Assembly: GCA_023512835.1 (NCBI GenBank) | Contig: CM042090.1 | Coordinates: forward strand, 50,202,996-50,266,995 | Direction: 5' to 3' | Length of the DNA: 64,000 nucleotides | Source: Taxillus chinensis | Lineage: Eukaryota > Streptophyta > Magnoliopsida > Santalales > Loranthaceae | Shown: in pieces, positions 23,621 to 34,379 of the stretch | Layout: every line of letters starts with the position of its first letter | Numbering within the stretch: position 1 is the first letter of the stretch | The notes under the pieces: generated by a model | Databases searched by the model: none | Seen by the model: only the letters and a program-made list of their open reading frames with translations | What the model was told of the DNA's origin: nothing | Translations under genes and position numbers: made by a program

Positions 23621-23912
23621 CAAGGGATAGTGATGTGTTTTCTTGTATTAGTTGTGTACGATTTGGTGTATTTGTATTGTCTTTTAGACATGTGTTCTTA
23701 TTTGTGATGTGTTGAGATGTGTATTTGTGACATGCGGATATGTGTTATATGCATTATTGTGGTTATGGATTATGGTGGTACCTTGTTATGTGTTTGTTAT
23801 GTCTTGTGTGCGGTGTATGACCCATTTGGGTGTTGTGGCTTGCCGGGTGGCAAATGGGTAGCTTGTGTTTGTTTTCCTCGTATGTCATTTCTTTTCGAGG
23901 ACGAAAAGTCTT
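23621..23912 (+). other. Element G 3' untranslated stretch
   Basis: A GT-rich spacer between integrase and the polypurine tract, with no credible coding content. Confidence 0.7.
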
Positions 23913-23925
23913 AAGGGGGAGAGGA
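23913..23925 (+). promoter_or_regulatory. Polypurine tract of element G
   Basis: AAGGGGGAGAGGA lies immediately before the 3' LTR start and would prime plus-strand synthesis. Confidence 0.9.
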
Positions 23926-25691
23926 TGTAATGACCCGTGTGTAAACTGTGTGTAAGAAGTTAACCACAAACACCTTGGAGGTTAGTGCACTAGTTTGAGG
24001 TAAGAGATGAGCCCAAGAGGGGACTTTTGGGAGGTGCAGGTGACAAGTGGTAACGTACCTTTATGCCCTAGGAAGATGCTATGCATATACAGGCGCTTTT
24101 AGGGTTGTTTTGCCAGGTTTTGGAGAGCTATTTTGACCTAGTAGATGGCCTCAAACAATTGGCGTGCAAGAACAAAAGTTTCTTAGAATGAGGTCCTCTA
24201 TCTACCACAGAAATTTCAGAGCATTTGGAGCTGCACGTGAATTCACCCATTTCACGTGCAAGCATATTTTTGCTTCTTAGGCCTCTACAAGATGCAAGGA
24301 CGCTTGTGGTGAAGTTCGAGTGCATTTGGAGCTGCACGCCAATTGGGGAATTGGCGTGCAAATTGGTGTGCAGGCATGTTTTTGCATGGTTACCTTGGTT
24401 TTGTCATTCTAATCATCTTTTCTCAAAGGACCATGTTGGAATTGTGAATATTTTGGTGTGTATGGATGTGGGAAGGTCATAGCTTGTTCCATCAAAACTA
24501 CGTCATTTTGATGCTGGGATTCACTTAATCAAAACTACGTCGTTTTGATGTTGTGTTGTCTATATAAGGAGGGAGAAGCCCCTATGTTTTAGGGTTAGGG
24601 TTTGTTGCTCCACCAGCCGTCGCAGAGAGAGAGAGAGAGAGAGGAGGGAAGGAGAGCTTCGGTGGCTGCCGGAGCGTCTTGCGTGGGTGGTCGGAGTCTT
24701 GCGTGGAAGCGGGAGCAGGAGAACACACAAGGTAGGGGTTCTGTTCTTCCTAAATCCTCCTCTGGTCCTAGGGTTCTAGGGCGATTATGGAGTTAAACCT
24801 GTTTATATATATATATATGTAATCCATATAGGTGTGATCTCCTATATGGATGTTGGCCTTCGATGGCGATTTTGGTGTGTTTCTGGTGTTAGTGTGATGC
24901 ATGAAAAGTGTTCGATAAAATGCCTGTGTGACATGCCTGCTACATGTTTGAGAAAATGCGGTGCGGTCGGGTTCATGAGCCTGTGAATTTATGTACACCA
25001 ATTGCTTGGTTTTATACCCGTGAGGCTTTTCATGCTAAGTGTTTGATGTATGTCCGTGTGACTAAGTGTGGCTATGTGTGCTGTGTTCTTGGAACCCGGT
25101 GGTTGTGGAAACCTGGGACTGTTCTTGGAACCCGGTGGTTGTGGAAGCCTGGGACTGTTCTTGGAACCCGGTGGTCAGTAGCCTGGGAGTGTTTATGTAC
25201 CAGCCTGTGTATGATTGTATTTGCTGCTATAGCCTGTAATTATATCTGGTGGAATAATTGTATCACGACACAGCACTTGTACACAAGGCATGTAGATATT
25301 AGGTGCATGGGATGGGTTGGGGAGACATGATCCCTACTGAGCTGTGGTTGCTCACCCCTCCTACCATGTTGTTTTCTTTACAGGAACCTACAAGCGTTAG
25401 GTGGGAACACCAAGGTGGAAGTCCTGCTTGTGGCTTGCTTATTATTATTTCGAGTTATGCTGCTTTTCTTTATGTAGCTTTGTAACCCCAGTGGGGAGAT
25501 ATTGTAATGTGGAGTTCAATGTAATAAAAGTGTGTTTTGGACGTATTTGCTATGTTTGGACTCAATAAATATAAGATTGTTCTCTAAATATAAAGTGTGA
25601 GGTGTATGTTGTATTCTAACCCCTCTATCCAACTTGGGTAAAGGGAGGGTCACGTTCCGGTCTCCTCGGGTTGGAAATCCGGGGCGTGACA
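23926..25691 (+). repeat. Element G 3' LTR
   Basis: It is 1766 bp and almost identical to 16608-18363. It ends GGGGCGTGACA, followed by the TATTA target copy at 25692-25696. Confidence 0.95.
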
Positions 25692-25696
25692 TATTA

Positions 25697-25824
25697 GCTT
25701 AGTGCTTGCTGCTTAACAGCATTAGCTACCTCCCTGTGGGTTCGACAACCGGGGTCTTAATACTCCATTTTATTACTTGACCAGTGCACTTGCTGCAAAA
25801 CCTATAGACACAATTTTTACGGGT
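25697..25824 (+). repeat. Element F 5' LTR, right part
   Basis: GCTTAGTGCTTGCTGC to TTTTTACGGGT matches 34243-34372 of the 3' LTR. The 3' LTR ends ACGGGTCA. Here the last two bases are replaced by the deletion junction, and RT coding sequence follows directly. Confidence 0.9.
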
Positions 25825-26960
25825 AAAGTTTTTGGCACAATGACCGGGTGGCGCGTGTGCATTGATTACCGCAAGCTGAATAAAGCCACGCGTAAGGACC
25901 ACTTTCTGTTACCTTTCATTGATGAAATGCTAGATCGGTTAGCTGGCTACCCGTATTATTGTTTTCTGGACGGTTATTCTGGATACAACCAGATAGCAGT
26001 TGCCCCGGAGGATCAAGAGAAGACTACATTTACGTGCCCTTTTGGCACGTATGCTTTCAGGCGTATGCCATTTGGTCTCTGCAACGCACCTACTACTTTC
26101 CAGAGGTGTATGATGGCAATTTTTCAAGGGTTAGTGGAGGACATTATGGAAGTCTTTATGGATGACTTCTCGGTATTTGGTTCATCTTTTTCTATCTGCC
26201 TCAGAAATTTGGAAACCGTGTTGATCCGATGCAAGGAAAAGGACCTGGTCTTGAACTGGGAGAAGTGTCACTTCATGGTCAAGGAAGGAGTCGTCCTTGG
26301 GCAAAGAGTGTCCGCAGCTGGGTTGGAAGTAGATAGAGCAAAGATCTCCACCATTGAGAGTCTAGCTCCTCCCACCAATGTGAAGGGCATCCGGAGCTTT
26401 CTGGGTCATACAGGGTTTTATCGGCGGTTCATCAAAGATTTCTCAAAAATTGCCAAGCCCCTAAGCATGCTTTTAGAGAAGGATGTTCCTTTCGTATTTT
26501 CAGAAGACTGCCTTCAGGCCTTTACGAGGTTGAAAGAGAAGCTCGGTTCAAGACCGGTGATAGTAGCTCCAGTCGGTCGCAACCCTTTGAGCTGATGTGT
26601 GATGCGAGTGACTTTGCAGTCGGAGCAGTGCTTGGGCAGAAATGGGACAAGGTTTTCAAGGCAATATATTATGCCAGTCGTACACTCAATGAGGCCCAGC
26701 TCAATTACACCACTACAGAGAAGGAGTTATTTGCTATGGTGTTTCCTTGTGATAAGTTTCAGTCATATCTTTTGGGCACTAAGGTCATTGTTTATACCGA
26801 CCACGCTGCCTTGACATACTTGTTCAGCAAGAAGGATGCGAAACCCAGGTTGATCAGATGGGTTTTGTTACTCCAAGAGTTTAATCTGGAGATTAAAGAC
26901 TTGAAGGGGACTTCCAACACTGTGGCAGACCATTTGTCAAGGCTGGAGCTAGGGGAAGGT
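25825..26960 (+). pseudogene. Element F (Athila) reverse transcriptase and RNase H
   Basis: The sequence enters RT at the [15 protein letters not shown] motif directly after the LTR, so the first part of RT, all of gag and the protease are missing. PFGTYAFRRMPFGLCNAPTT and the catalytic FMDD (26155-26166) are present. A one-base loss near 26565-26590 shifts the frame before [17 protein letters not shown], the start of RNase H. RNase H continues with [30 protein letters not shown] and VADHLSRLE to about 26955. The RT and RNase H motifs themselves look intact. Confidence 0.9.
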
Positions 26961-28314
26961 AGTACTCAAGGTGCTACTATTTCTGACACCTTCCCTGATG
27001 AGCAGCTCTTTGTAGCTGAAGCAAAGACGCCATGGTTTGCTGATATTGTGAACTACCATGCATGTGACTATTTACCTACCGAGTTCACTTATCAGGAAAA
27101 GAAGAGGTTCCTCTTTAAGGAAAGAAGATACATTTGGGATGAGCCTGTTCTATACAGGCAATGTACTGATCAGATCATCAGAAAATGTGTGCCAAAAGAG
27201 GAAGTGGACAGCATACTGACGCATTGTCATTCATCTGACTATGCTGGCCATTTAGGAGTGCAAAGAATGGTGGCAAAGATCCTACAAAGTGGTTTTTACT
27301 GGCCCACCATGTTCACGGACACATACACCTTTGTTAAGTCATGTGATCAGTGTCAAAGAACAGGAGGGATTACAAGGAAGCAAGAGATGCCCCAAACTGG
27401 CATTATGCCAGTAGAACTTTTTGACATATGGGGAATCGATTTCATGGGACCTTTCCCACCATCGATGGATTTTCTTACATCCTTCTGGGCTGTTGATTAC
27501 CTCTCGAAGTGGGATGAAGCTATACCCACTAGGAAGAATGATGCTCAAGTGGTTACCAAGTTCCTTCGCCGTAACATATTCAGCAGGTTTGGAACATCTA
27601 GAGCAATTATCAGTGATGAAGGGAGTCACTTCTGCAATAAGCTTTTCGACAAGCTCTTAAACAAATATGGAGTTCAACATAGGCGCACCTTAGCCTATCA
27701 TCCACAAGCAAACGGTCAAGTCAAGTTTCAAACCGTGAGATTAAGCACATTTTGGAAAAGACAAGGGGGAGGCAACCGAAAAGATTGGTCTCTAAAACTC
27801 GATGAGGCGTTGTGGGCTTACCGCACAGCATTTAAAACGCCCATTGGAATGTCTCCTTATCGTCTACTATACGGAAAGGCCTGCCACCTGCCTGTTGAAT
27901 TGGAACACAAAGCATTTTGGGCAGTTAAAAAGCTGAACATGGATCCCAATGTTGTTGCTGAACTACGATTGCACCAACTAAATGAGTTGGAGGAATTTCG
28001 CTTCAATGCCTATGAGAGTGCTAAGCTGTACAAGGAGAGGTCTAAGCTCCGACATAATAAGAAGATCAGCCCCTCTACTGTTGAACCAGGGCAGAAGGTG
28101 CTTCTCTTTAATTCCAGACTTAAACTCTTCCATGGGAAGTCGCGATCTAAGTGGATGGGGCCTTTCATCGTTACAAAGGTTTTCCCATATGGCAGTTGTT
28201 GAACTCCAATCAACCTCTGGGCAAATATTCAAAGTAAATGGTCAGCGTGTGAAGCCCTACTACATTCGGGATCATGTTAAGGAGGTTAATCATTTCACTC
28301 TGAGCACAACTTGA
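26961..28314 (+). pseudogene. Element F integrase
   Basis: Zinc-binding region: [16 protein letters not shown], then [10 protein letters not shown]. Core: [14 protein letters not shown] and [12 protein letters not shown]. After HPQANGQV a one-base deletion near 27720 puts about 50 bases out of frame, so the catalytic Glu region reads as [10 protein letters not shown]; a later insertion restores the frame. The C-terminus shifts frame near 28190 and ends at TGA 28312-28314 in the third frame (VNGQRVKPYYI). It would encode the enzyme that inserts element DNA, but is broken here. Confidence 0.85.
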
Positions 28315-29337
28315 CAGAGGGGACGGTCAAGCTAAAGACCTAAACTCAGCGCTTCATGGGAGGCAACCCATGGTGATTTCTTTTCCTTCTTATTCGATTT
28401 TATTTTATTTTATTGGGATATTTTTATTTTATTTTTGCTTTAACCCATAGTCTGTAGGGAGTGCATATCTGCTTTGTTTTAATTTTATTTGCAAAGATTT
28501 GAACCAGGGCCTAGGCCCATATTTCTTGATGGAACTTATGTCTACTTGGGCTTACTTGGGCCTGTGTATCAGAACTTTAGATAACTTTTCTAAGGCCCAC
28601 ATCCAAGCCCAGTTGAATTGAATCAGAGGGGCCCACTCCAATCTATTGCTAACCCAAGGAGATGAAGTTATCGATTATGAGATGGTATTTTGGGCCCACT
28701 AATTGACATGTTTTTGTCCTTGGGAGATGGTTTACTAGTTTGTCCAATTTCAACAACGTTGGACTTCATTAAGGGTGTCAACCAGCTTGCCCGTGAGAAG
28801 GAGTTTTTCACGTGCACATGTATACTGGCTCTACAGTTCATTCATGACCTACTGGTGCAATTTGGACAAAAAAGACCCTGACCGTGAAAAAGCTTTTCAC
28901 GTGCACAAGGGTAGAATGGTCCAATCGATCTAAAAAATTGCACGAAGGCAACTAGAATCCTCTAGACCTTTCTAAGACTTGACCGTGAGAAGGCTTTTCG
29001 CGTGCACAAGGATAGAAGTGTCTTTTCGAGCTCAAAATTTGGTGGAAGACAGCTGGACGTGTCTAGATTCATCCAAGCCCTGCCCTTGAAAACATGATTT
29101 TCACGTGCACACCTATAGTTGTCCAATCAATCTGAAATTTCGGTGGGAGCTAGCTGGCATCTTCTAGAGTCTTCTTTGTTTTGCACATGAAAATAATGGA
29201 GCACTTTAAGAGGGTCCTTTTCGTATTTTACCCTTGTGGCGAATCACTATAAATAGGGATGGGTTCCAAGCTTCAAACTCACATCTCATACTTTCCTCTT
29301 CCTTCTTGCTGAGAGCAAATTCCTTCTCTAGTTAGTC
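28315..29337 (+). other. Element F interval between pol and the env-position ORF
   Basis: No gene. It begins with a GCGCTTCATGGGAGGCAACCC-like segment (18 bases of it are common behind Athila pol). It then carries four G-box inverted repeats at 28789-28818, 28881-28907, 28981-29008 and 29082-29110. A TATA-like TATAAATAGG at about 29250 precedes the ORF, so it may hold a promoter for the downstream ORF. Confidence 0.6.
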
Positions 29338-30652
29338 ATGGTGCACACAAGGAGTGCCCGCCAAGGAGAAGGCAGTCCTGAAGCCTCTGCCACCTCTATG
29401 CCTTCGGAATTGAGAGACGCCGACACTATCTTCGTGGGGAATGTGCTTGATTGGGAGATCCTGGAGTCCTCCACCCTTGACTGGGATCGAAGAAGTTATG
29501 ACCAAGCTGCAAGCGTTGGGACTGAGAAGGTTAGTATGCGCTCGCGGTGATTTGTATTACCCTGCCATGTTAGACTTTTATAATTCAGTCTATGTCACTG
29601 AGGAAGATGATGAGATAATTGGGGAGGTTCAAGGTGTCTTAATTTCTATTTCTCCTGCTATGTTGAGAGACTGCTTTGATCTGCCAAATCCCATGCATGC
29701 AAAGCCTGTGTTGACCTTAGGAGATTATGGTAGCGCTTTACAGTATAATAAGGACTTTGGGACACGTCGGCAATTTACTAAAAACGGATTTCATGGGAAA
29801 TACCGTTGCCTTGCCAATCTGGTAGGGAGGTGCTTACTGTTACAGACTAGTGGCGTAGATTCAATCCCTAAGTCCCATTTGGAGTTTATGTTTTGCATTG
29901 ATCGTCAGTTACACATTGATTGGGATGCTGAAATTTTTAAATTGTGGAAACGGGACATTCATAAATGTTTATATGGTCGACTACTTAGCATGCTTCTGCA
30001 ATATCAATATGGTCATCTCAGTGCTCAAGTAGTCCCCACTGTTTTCCCGGATAACCTGCGGTTACGAGTTCTCCATCCAGAGGGTGCCTTAGGAGTTAGC
30101 TACAAGGGCAAATGGGGAGATAGTATCCACGTCGCACCACAGCCTTCACGTCATAGCGTGCATATGGAGCGACCCACTGAGCAGTTTAGGGACACCTCCA
30201 CTCCCATGAATGCCCGCCGACAGCACATCTTCCAGTTGACTGCCATGTACATGCAGTTCAATGTTCACAAGGAGGAAATCTACAATTTCTTCCAAGGCAT
30301 CAGTGGCCAAGTTATCAGTGAAGTTGACGTTCTTAACTGGGCCTTCACAAATGGCCACATCACAAGACTTCAGCTGGATGAGCTGCTCGAGTACATCACT
30401 CAAGATCAACAAGCAACGTCTCGTCCATCTGCCTGACCATGGGAAGCCCCGGAGCCAACTCCTGCTTTCTTATGAAGACTTACGGAGGCAACCGCTCAAC
30501 TACGGGAGGCACAGAGGGAAACCGTTCGGGAGATCGGGCTGCTGAAGAAAAATCAAACTCTCATCCTCAAGGAGCAGAAGGAAGTCAAAAGGCTGCTTGG
30601 TAAGATCTGGAAAGCCCTGGGGAAGACGAAGAAGAAAACTCCTACACCTCCT
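29338..30652 (+). pseudogene. Athila-type ORF at the env-like position
   Basis: The start ATG at 29338 gives MVHTRSARQGEG. A frameshift lies between 29485 and 29545; the main frame then runs to 30436 (residues such as RGDLYYPAMLDFYNSVYV, ISPAMLRDCFDLP, KYRCLANLVGRCLL). This resembles the putative plant transposon protein found after pol in Athila elements. It shows no signal peptide and no clear membrane helix, so a true envelope role is not supported. After TGA 30434-30436, coding character resumes as a predicted coiled coil (LLKKNQTLILKEQKEVKRLL) with a proline-rich tail, leading into the next entry. Confidence 0.65.
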
Positions 30653-31587
30653 GTGGAGGATCCATTTGACGCACCTTCACCTCCGGTACAGCAACACGCT
30701 GCACATAGCGAAGAGACACCGGAGTATCCACAGTATCCGCAAGAGGCAGAGCCCTACACCGCTCCACCCTTCCCTCTAGCAGTTCTTGTTTATTTTACAC
30801 CACCAGCAGGGCCCAGCTCTTCACAGGCCCTAGTTCCCTTAATCCAGCTGTTCCAATGGTGGTCTGGAACATCATCAGAAGCTCCCCAGGCAGATAACCT
30901 AGGGGAGCCCATCTATATTCATTTTCATCCGGCCCTCTCCACTGCTGATGCCACAGCTGCTTTTCAGCAGTTTACTTATGGAGACACCTTGCAAGCGCAT
31001 TTTACGCGTGATTCAGAAGTCTTCACGTCATCTTATTTGCAGCGTATCCTAGCTGATGAGTACTTATCTTCCGATGACGTTGACTTATTCTGCCGTACGA
31101 TGCGACACGTGGTGGAGGCTGAGCCCAACGATTACCTTATGGCTCAGTACACCTCTATCATGCTGTGCGAGATATATGAGCAGCCGTTAGAGGAGCATAT
31201 TTTTCGCCGGCGGATAAATGGAGTAGCAGAAGGACATCGCTCTTGGCACCAGGTCCATGAGGTTCTTATACCGATCCTCCTTGATCGACACTTTGTACTC
31301 TTGCAGTTGGACCTGACTGTGGTTTCTTGAAAAAAATCAAAAACGCACTCAGAAAAGAAGGGCTGTTGACATCAAAGTTTCCTCTGGTGCACTTTAATGA
31401 AATGGAGCTTCCCCAACAACCTGATCAATTCAGTTGTGGGATTTTTGTCTGCTCTTATTTGATAGCTCTGTTGCAGCATAAGGATACTTGGGCGCTCATA
31501 GGAGAAACCTCGGCTGACTTTGTCGCACGTCTTAGAAGAATGGTGGCCCGTGTTATCTTCTACTATAGCGTTCCCACCAACCGGTAA
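30653..31587 (+). pseudogene. Ulp1-like (C48) cysteine peptidase-like domain in element F
   Basis: The first frame (30653-31330) has a proline-rich start and then a helical region ending LIPILLDRHFVLLQLDL; the His codon is at 31289-31291. A frame change near 31327 leads to LPQQPDQFSCGIFVCSYLIA, with Cys at 31435-31437. Gln six residues before Cys, and the CGIF context, fit the oxyanion Gln and nucleophile of Ulp1/SENP peptidases; HF stands for the usual HW. The stretch that should hold the catalytic Asp is missing, apparently lost where the frame changes. Such enzymes cleave SUMO or other Ubl tags. Here the domain is degraded and its role in the element is unknown. Confidence 0.65.
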
Positions 31588-32854
31588 CGGTCTTCTGCCT
31601 TTTTCCTTTTCCCATGCTCTGAGGGCATCGCATCATTTAAGTGTGGGGGGGGGGGGGGGGGGTTCCCTTGAACTGGTTGCTTGTTTGTTTGCATGCATGC
31701 TTTATTTTTCTTTTATGTTTTTGCTGTGAATATATGTTTTGCCTATGAGGTGCATGGCTACCAAGGTATCCAAATTCTGGTTAACTATATTGACCACCTT
31801 AGTATCTTGTTGTGATAAAGATGTTTCAATTGTTAAGGTGTGTTATATGTTAGTTGAGCATGTCTTTACTTTTTGTATGATATCACCATGATTTTGGAGC
31901 TAACATTTGAATAGTTAGCTGAGCATGTTATGATAGGATGAACTTTGTAAACCCTGAAGTTAAGTGCAGAATAGGCATATACTTTTTGAGAGCACCATTA
32001 TCTTACCTTTGAGTGTATTTTATGGGTTATTGGGTTCTCAATTTGTTCTTAATATTCATCACTAGCTATTTAATGGTTGGAGTTACTTAGGCATACGAAG
32101 TACCTCTTCGTGCTCAGTGTTTGGTGTATGATGTTAGTGATTCAAGTATTTCCATTTAGTTCTTGTTTAAAAAAAAAGGGGGGGGCTTGTGTGAGGACAA
32201 TAGCAGAGTGAATAATCCATCAAGGGAGAGCATAAAATGCAACCTTGTAAGGTTATTACTAAAAAGAAGTGTGAAAAAAAAACAAAAACAGAATAAAAGC
32301 CATACTGGCTTACTGTTTATATGTGTTTTTGTTTTCGTGTTGCAGTCATAATGGCTAAGTTGTGAGCTTAAATCTTTAGCTCCAAGCGTTTATCAGTAAG
32401 TAGAATAGAGTGTGTGTTTTCCTTGACGAGCACAATGAGGATCTCTCATGTTTACGTGGCAAAAACTTAATCAATAGCTAGTAGTGGGTGTAAGAGTAAA
32501 TCCTTAGCTGTTAGGCATTGATAGTAAGGCCTGAGAGGAGAGAAAAGAAAGTTATATTTGAGTGAGGCTGCTCTAACCTTGGTGAGGACTTTCAAGGGGA
32601 GCTAAGTTCATTTTATCCTTGCATGTTTGCTTCTATCTGAACTGTTAGTAACGATATTACATGGTTGTTGGACTTGATAGTAAGGGCATGTTTCGATTAA
32701 CTTATGATTCATTTTTAGCTATTGGAATGTCTACTTCATCATGATAGAATTGTATGTCTTGGGAAACCATGCCTCTCTTGTTTGTTAGTTTATTCTTTCT
32801 TTTCCATTTGACTGTGTGTTTATTTCTTTTTGCTTGAGGACAAGCAAATGTTCA
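31588..32854 (+). other. Element F 3' untranslated region
   Basis: No gene is visible in this AT-rich stretch. It starts with a second purine tract (AAGTGTG followed by 18 G, 31638-31662) and has an A9G7-like run at 32169-32186. Confidence 0.7.
31638..31662 (+). promoter_or_regulatory. Internal polypurine-like tract of element F
   Basis: TTTAAGTGTG plus a run of 18 G, just after the Ulp1-like ORF. It resembles the terminal tract AAGTGTGGGGGGA at 32854-32866. It could be a second plus-strand primer. Confidence 0.5.
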
Positions 32855-32868
32855 AGTGTGGGGGGATT
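32854..32868 (+). promoter_or_regulatory. Polypurine tract of element F
   Basis: AAGTGTGGGGGGATT lies directly before the 3' LTR. It follows GAGGACAAGCAAATG, as is typical of Athila elements. Confidence 0.85.
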
Positions 32869-34374
32869 TAATAACATGCATTTATGATGTTATCCTAGAC
32901 CTCATATAGGGTGTTTTAGCATATGTTTTGTACCTATTTGCATGATATTTTACACATTTGCTCTAACCCCTAGGAAGACCCCATTTAGTGTATAGTAGTA
33001 CTTTTTGAGTGTTTTTGGCAGGTTTTGGAGCAACCTTTTCCCACACACTTTGGTTAGATCACTCCATACACTCAAGAGGAAGCTATAGGAAGAAGATGGA
33101 AACAAAATGAAGGCAAAATCAAGGTGCACGTGAAAAGGCTTTCTCACGTGCAAGGATTTTATTGCATGGATGCCTTCTACAACTCAAGAGGAAGCTTTGG
33201 AGCAAATTTGAGTCGAATTGGAGCTGCACGTGAAAAGGGTCTTCTCACATTCATTCTCGCGTGCAGGCATTTTTGAGCTCCAAATGATGTGTTTTGTTAT
33301 TTTAATCATTTTCCTCTAAAGAACTGGGGTCAAATTTGGTGTAGTTTGAGTTTTATTGCGCCTAGAACATCGAATAGTGTCACTTACCAAAACGACGTCG
33401 TTTTGGCTGCGACCACATTTATAATTAGGGCACACCTTTTGTAACCCTAATTTGGCCCACTAAATCCTATAAATAGGGGTCTTTGGAGGCATTGTAAATC
33501 ATCTTGAGTGGGAGAATCTGATCTGAGTTCTGAAAAGAGCTGTAGCCGTTGCTAAAAGATCGGATTGTCCTTGGCAAGGAGTGATTTTGGGCAGCAGACG
33601 CTAGAGTCTTTGGAGGCTGGAGTGCTGGTTCATCTTGGGGTCTTCCTTTATTGTCCTGGTACTGTAATCATGTTCTTTCTTGAAATTGTTATTGCTTTTG
33701 TCATGATTATGGAGTAGTTTTGTTAGTCTAGGGGAGCAATGTAGCCCCCAATAAATTGTATTCAGTTTGGTTATGGTTGTTCAATAAAATAGAATTCAGT
33801 TCTTGTTTAATTCACTTGCTTGAATGGAAATGCCTAGTTTTTGCATAATTAGGTAATCTTAGCCCTTGTCTAGGATGGAACACTAGTGAATTAGATATAA
33901 TATTGCATGATGGACCAAGTCTGCAACTATTAGATTGTTTATCTACCTTGATTACTTTTATTCACATGGACCAAATGGGATAAAAGCCTTAAATCTATCT
34001 TAGCATGGACCAAATGTAAGATAAGCAGGAGATAATCAACATGAACATGAACTAGAACATAAATCAAGAACAAGAGCCATAACCAGACTAGTACAATCGA
34101 TTGGGTGGTAAACATTGTGACCCTAGATCCTTAATCACTGAAATTTCTATACCAACAGCTTGCCAACATTCTGATTTAATCATTTTTCGTTCAAACTATT
34201 TGTACAACAAATATCAATTGTCCAGACATAAAATCAACTTATTAGCTTAGTGTTTGCTGCTTAACAGCATTAGCTACCTCCCTGTGGGTTCGACAACCGG
34301 GGTCTTAATGCTCCATTTTATTACTTGACCAGTGCACTTGCTGCAAAACCTATAGACACAATTTTTACGGGTCA
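32869..34374 (+). repeat. Element F 3' LTR
   Basis: TAATAACATGCATTT (first TG mutated to TA) to TTTACGGGTCA, 1506 bp, matching the split 5' LTR with few differences. It includes the palindrome at 33387-33406, TATA at 33468-33475 and G-box inverted repeats at 33125-33153 and 33226-33265. Confidence 0.9.
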
Positions 34375-34379
34375 TTGTC

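Larger units (their letters stand above)
16608..25691 (+). mobile_element. Element G: Ty3/gypsy chromovirus (Tekay/Del-like), nearly complete
   Basis: It is 9084 bp, TGTAATGACCC...GGGGCGTGACA, with a perfect TATTA target duplication (16603-16607 and 25692-25696) inside the F 5' LTR. The two LTRs are almost identical. The layout is LTR, iMet primer site, gag, PR, RT, RNase H, integrase with C-terminal chromodomain-like module, polypurine tract, LTR. The order and chromodomain place it in the chromoviruses; long LTRs and the iMet primer fit Tekay/Del. Several in-frame stops and frameshifts disable all enzymes. Confidence 0.9.
15217..34374 (+). mobile_element. Element F: Ty3/gypsy Athila-type retrotransposon with internal deletion and nested element G
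   Basis: The LTRs are at 15217-16607 plus 25697-25824 (split by G) and 32869-34374. Flanks TTATC (15212-15216) and TTGTC (34375-34379) are a target duplication with one mismatch, within the H gag-protease junction. The pol is Athila-like ([21 protein letters not shown]). The 5' LTR is joined directly to RT: primer site, gag, protease and the RT start are absent. After pol come a long UTR, an ORF at the env-like position and an Ulp1-like domain, then a polypurine tract and the 3' LTR. Without G its length is about 10.1 kb. Confidence 0.85.

Noticed and set aside
29338..30436. True retroviral envelope gene in element F
   Set aside because: No signal peptide, no clear membrane helix and no cleavage site. 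It is described only as an ORF at the env-like position.
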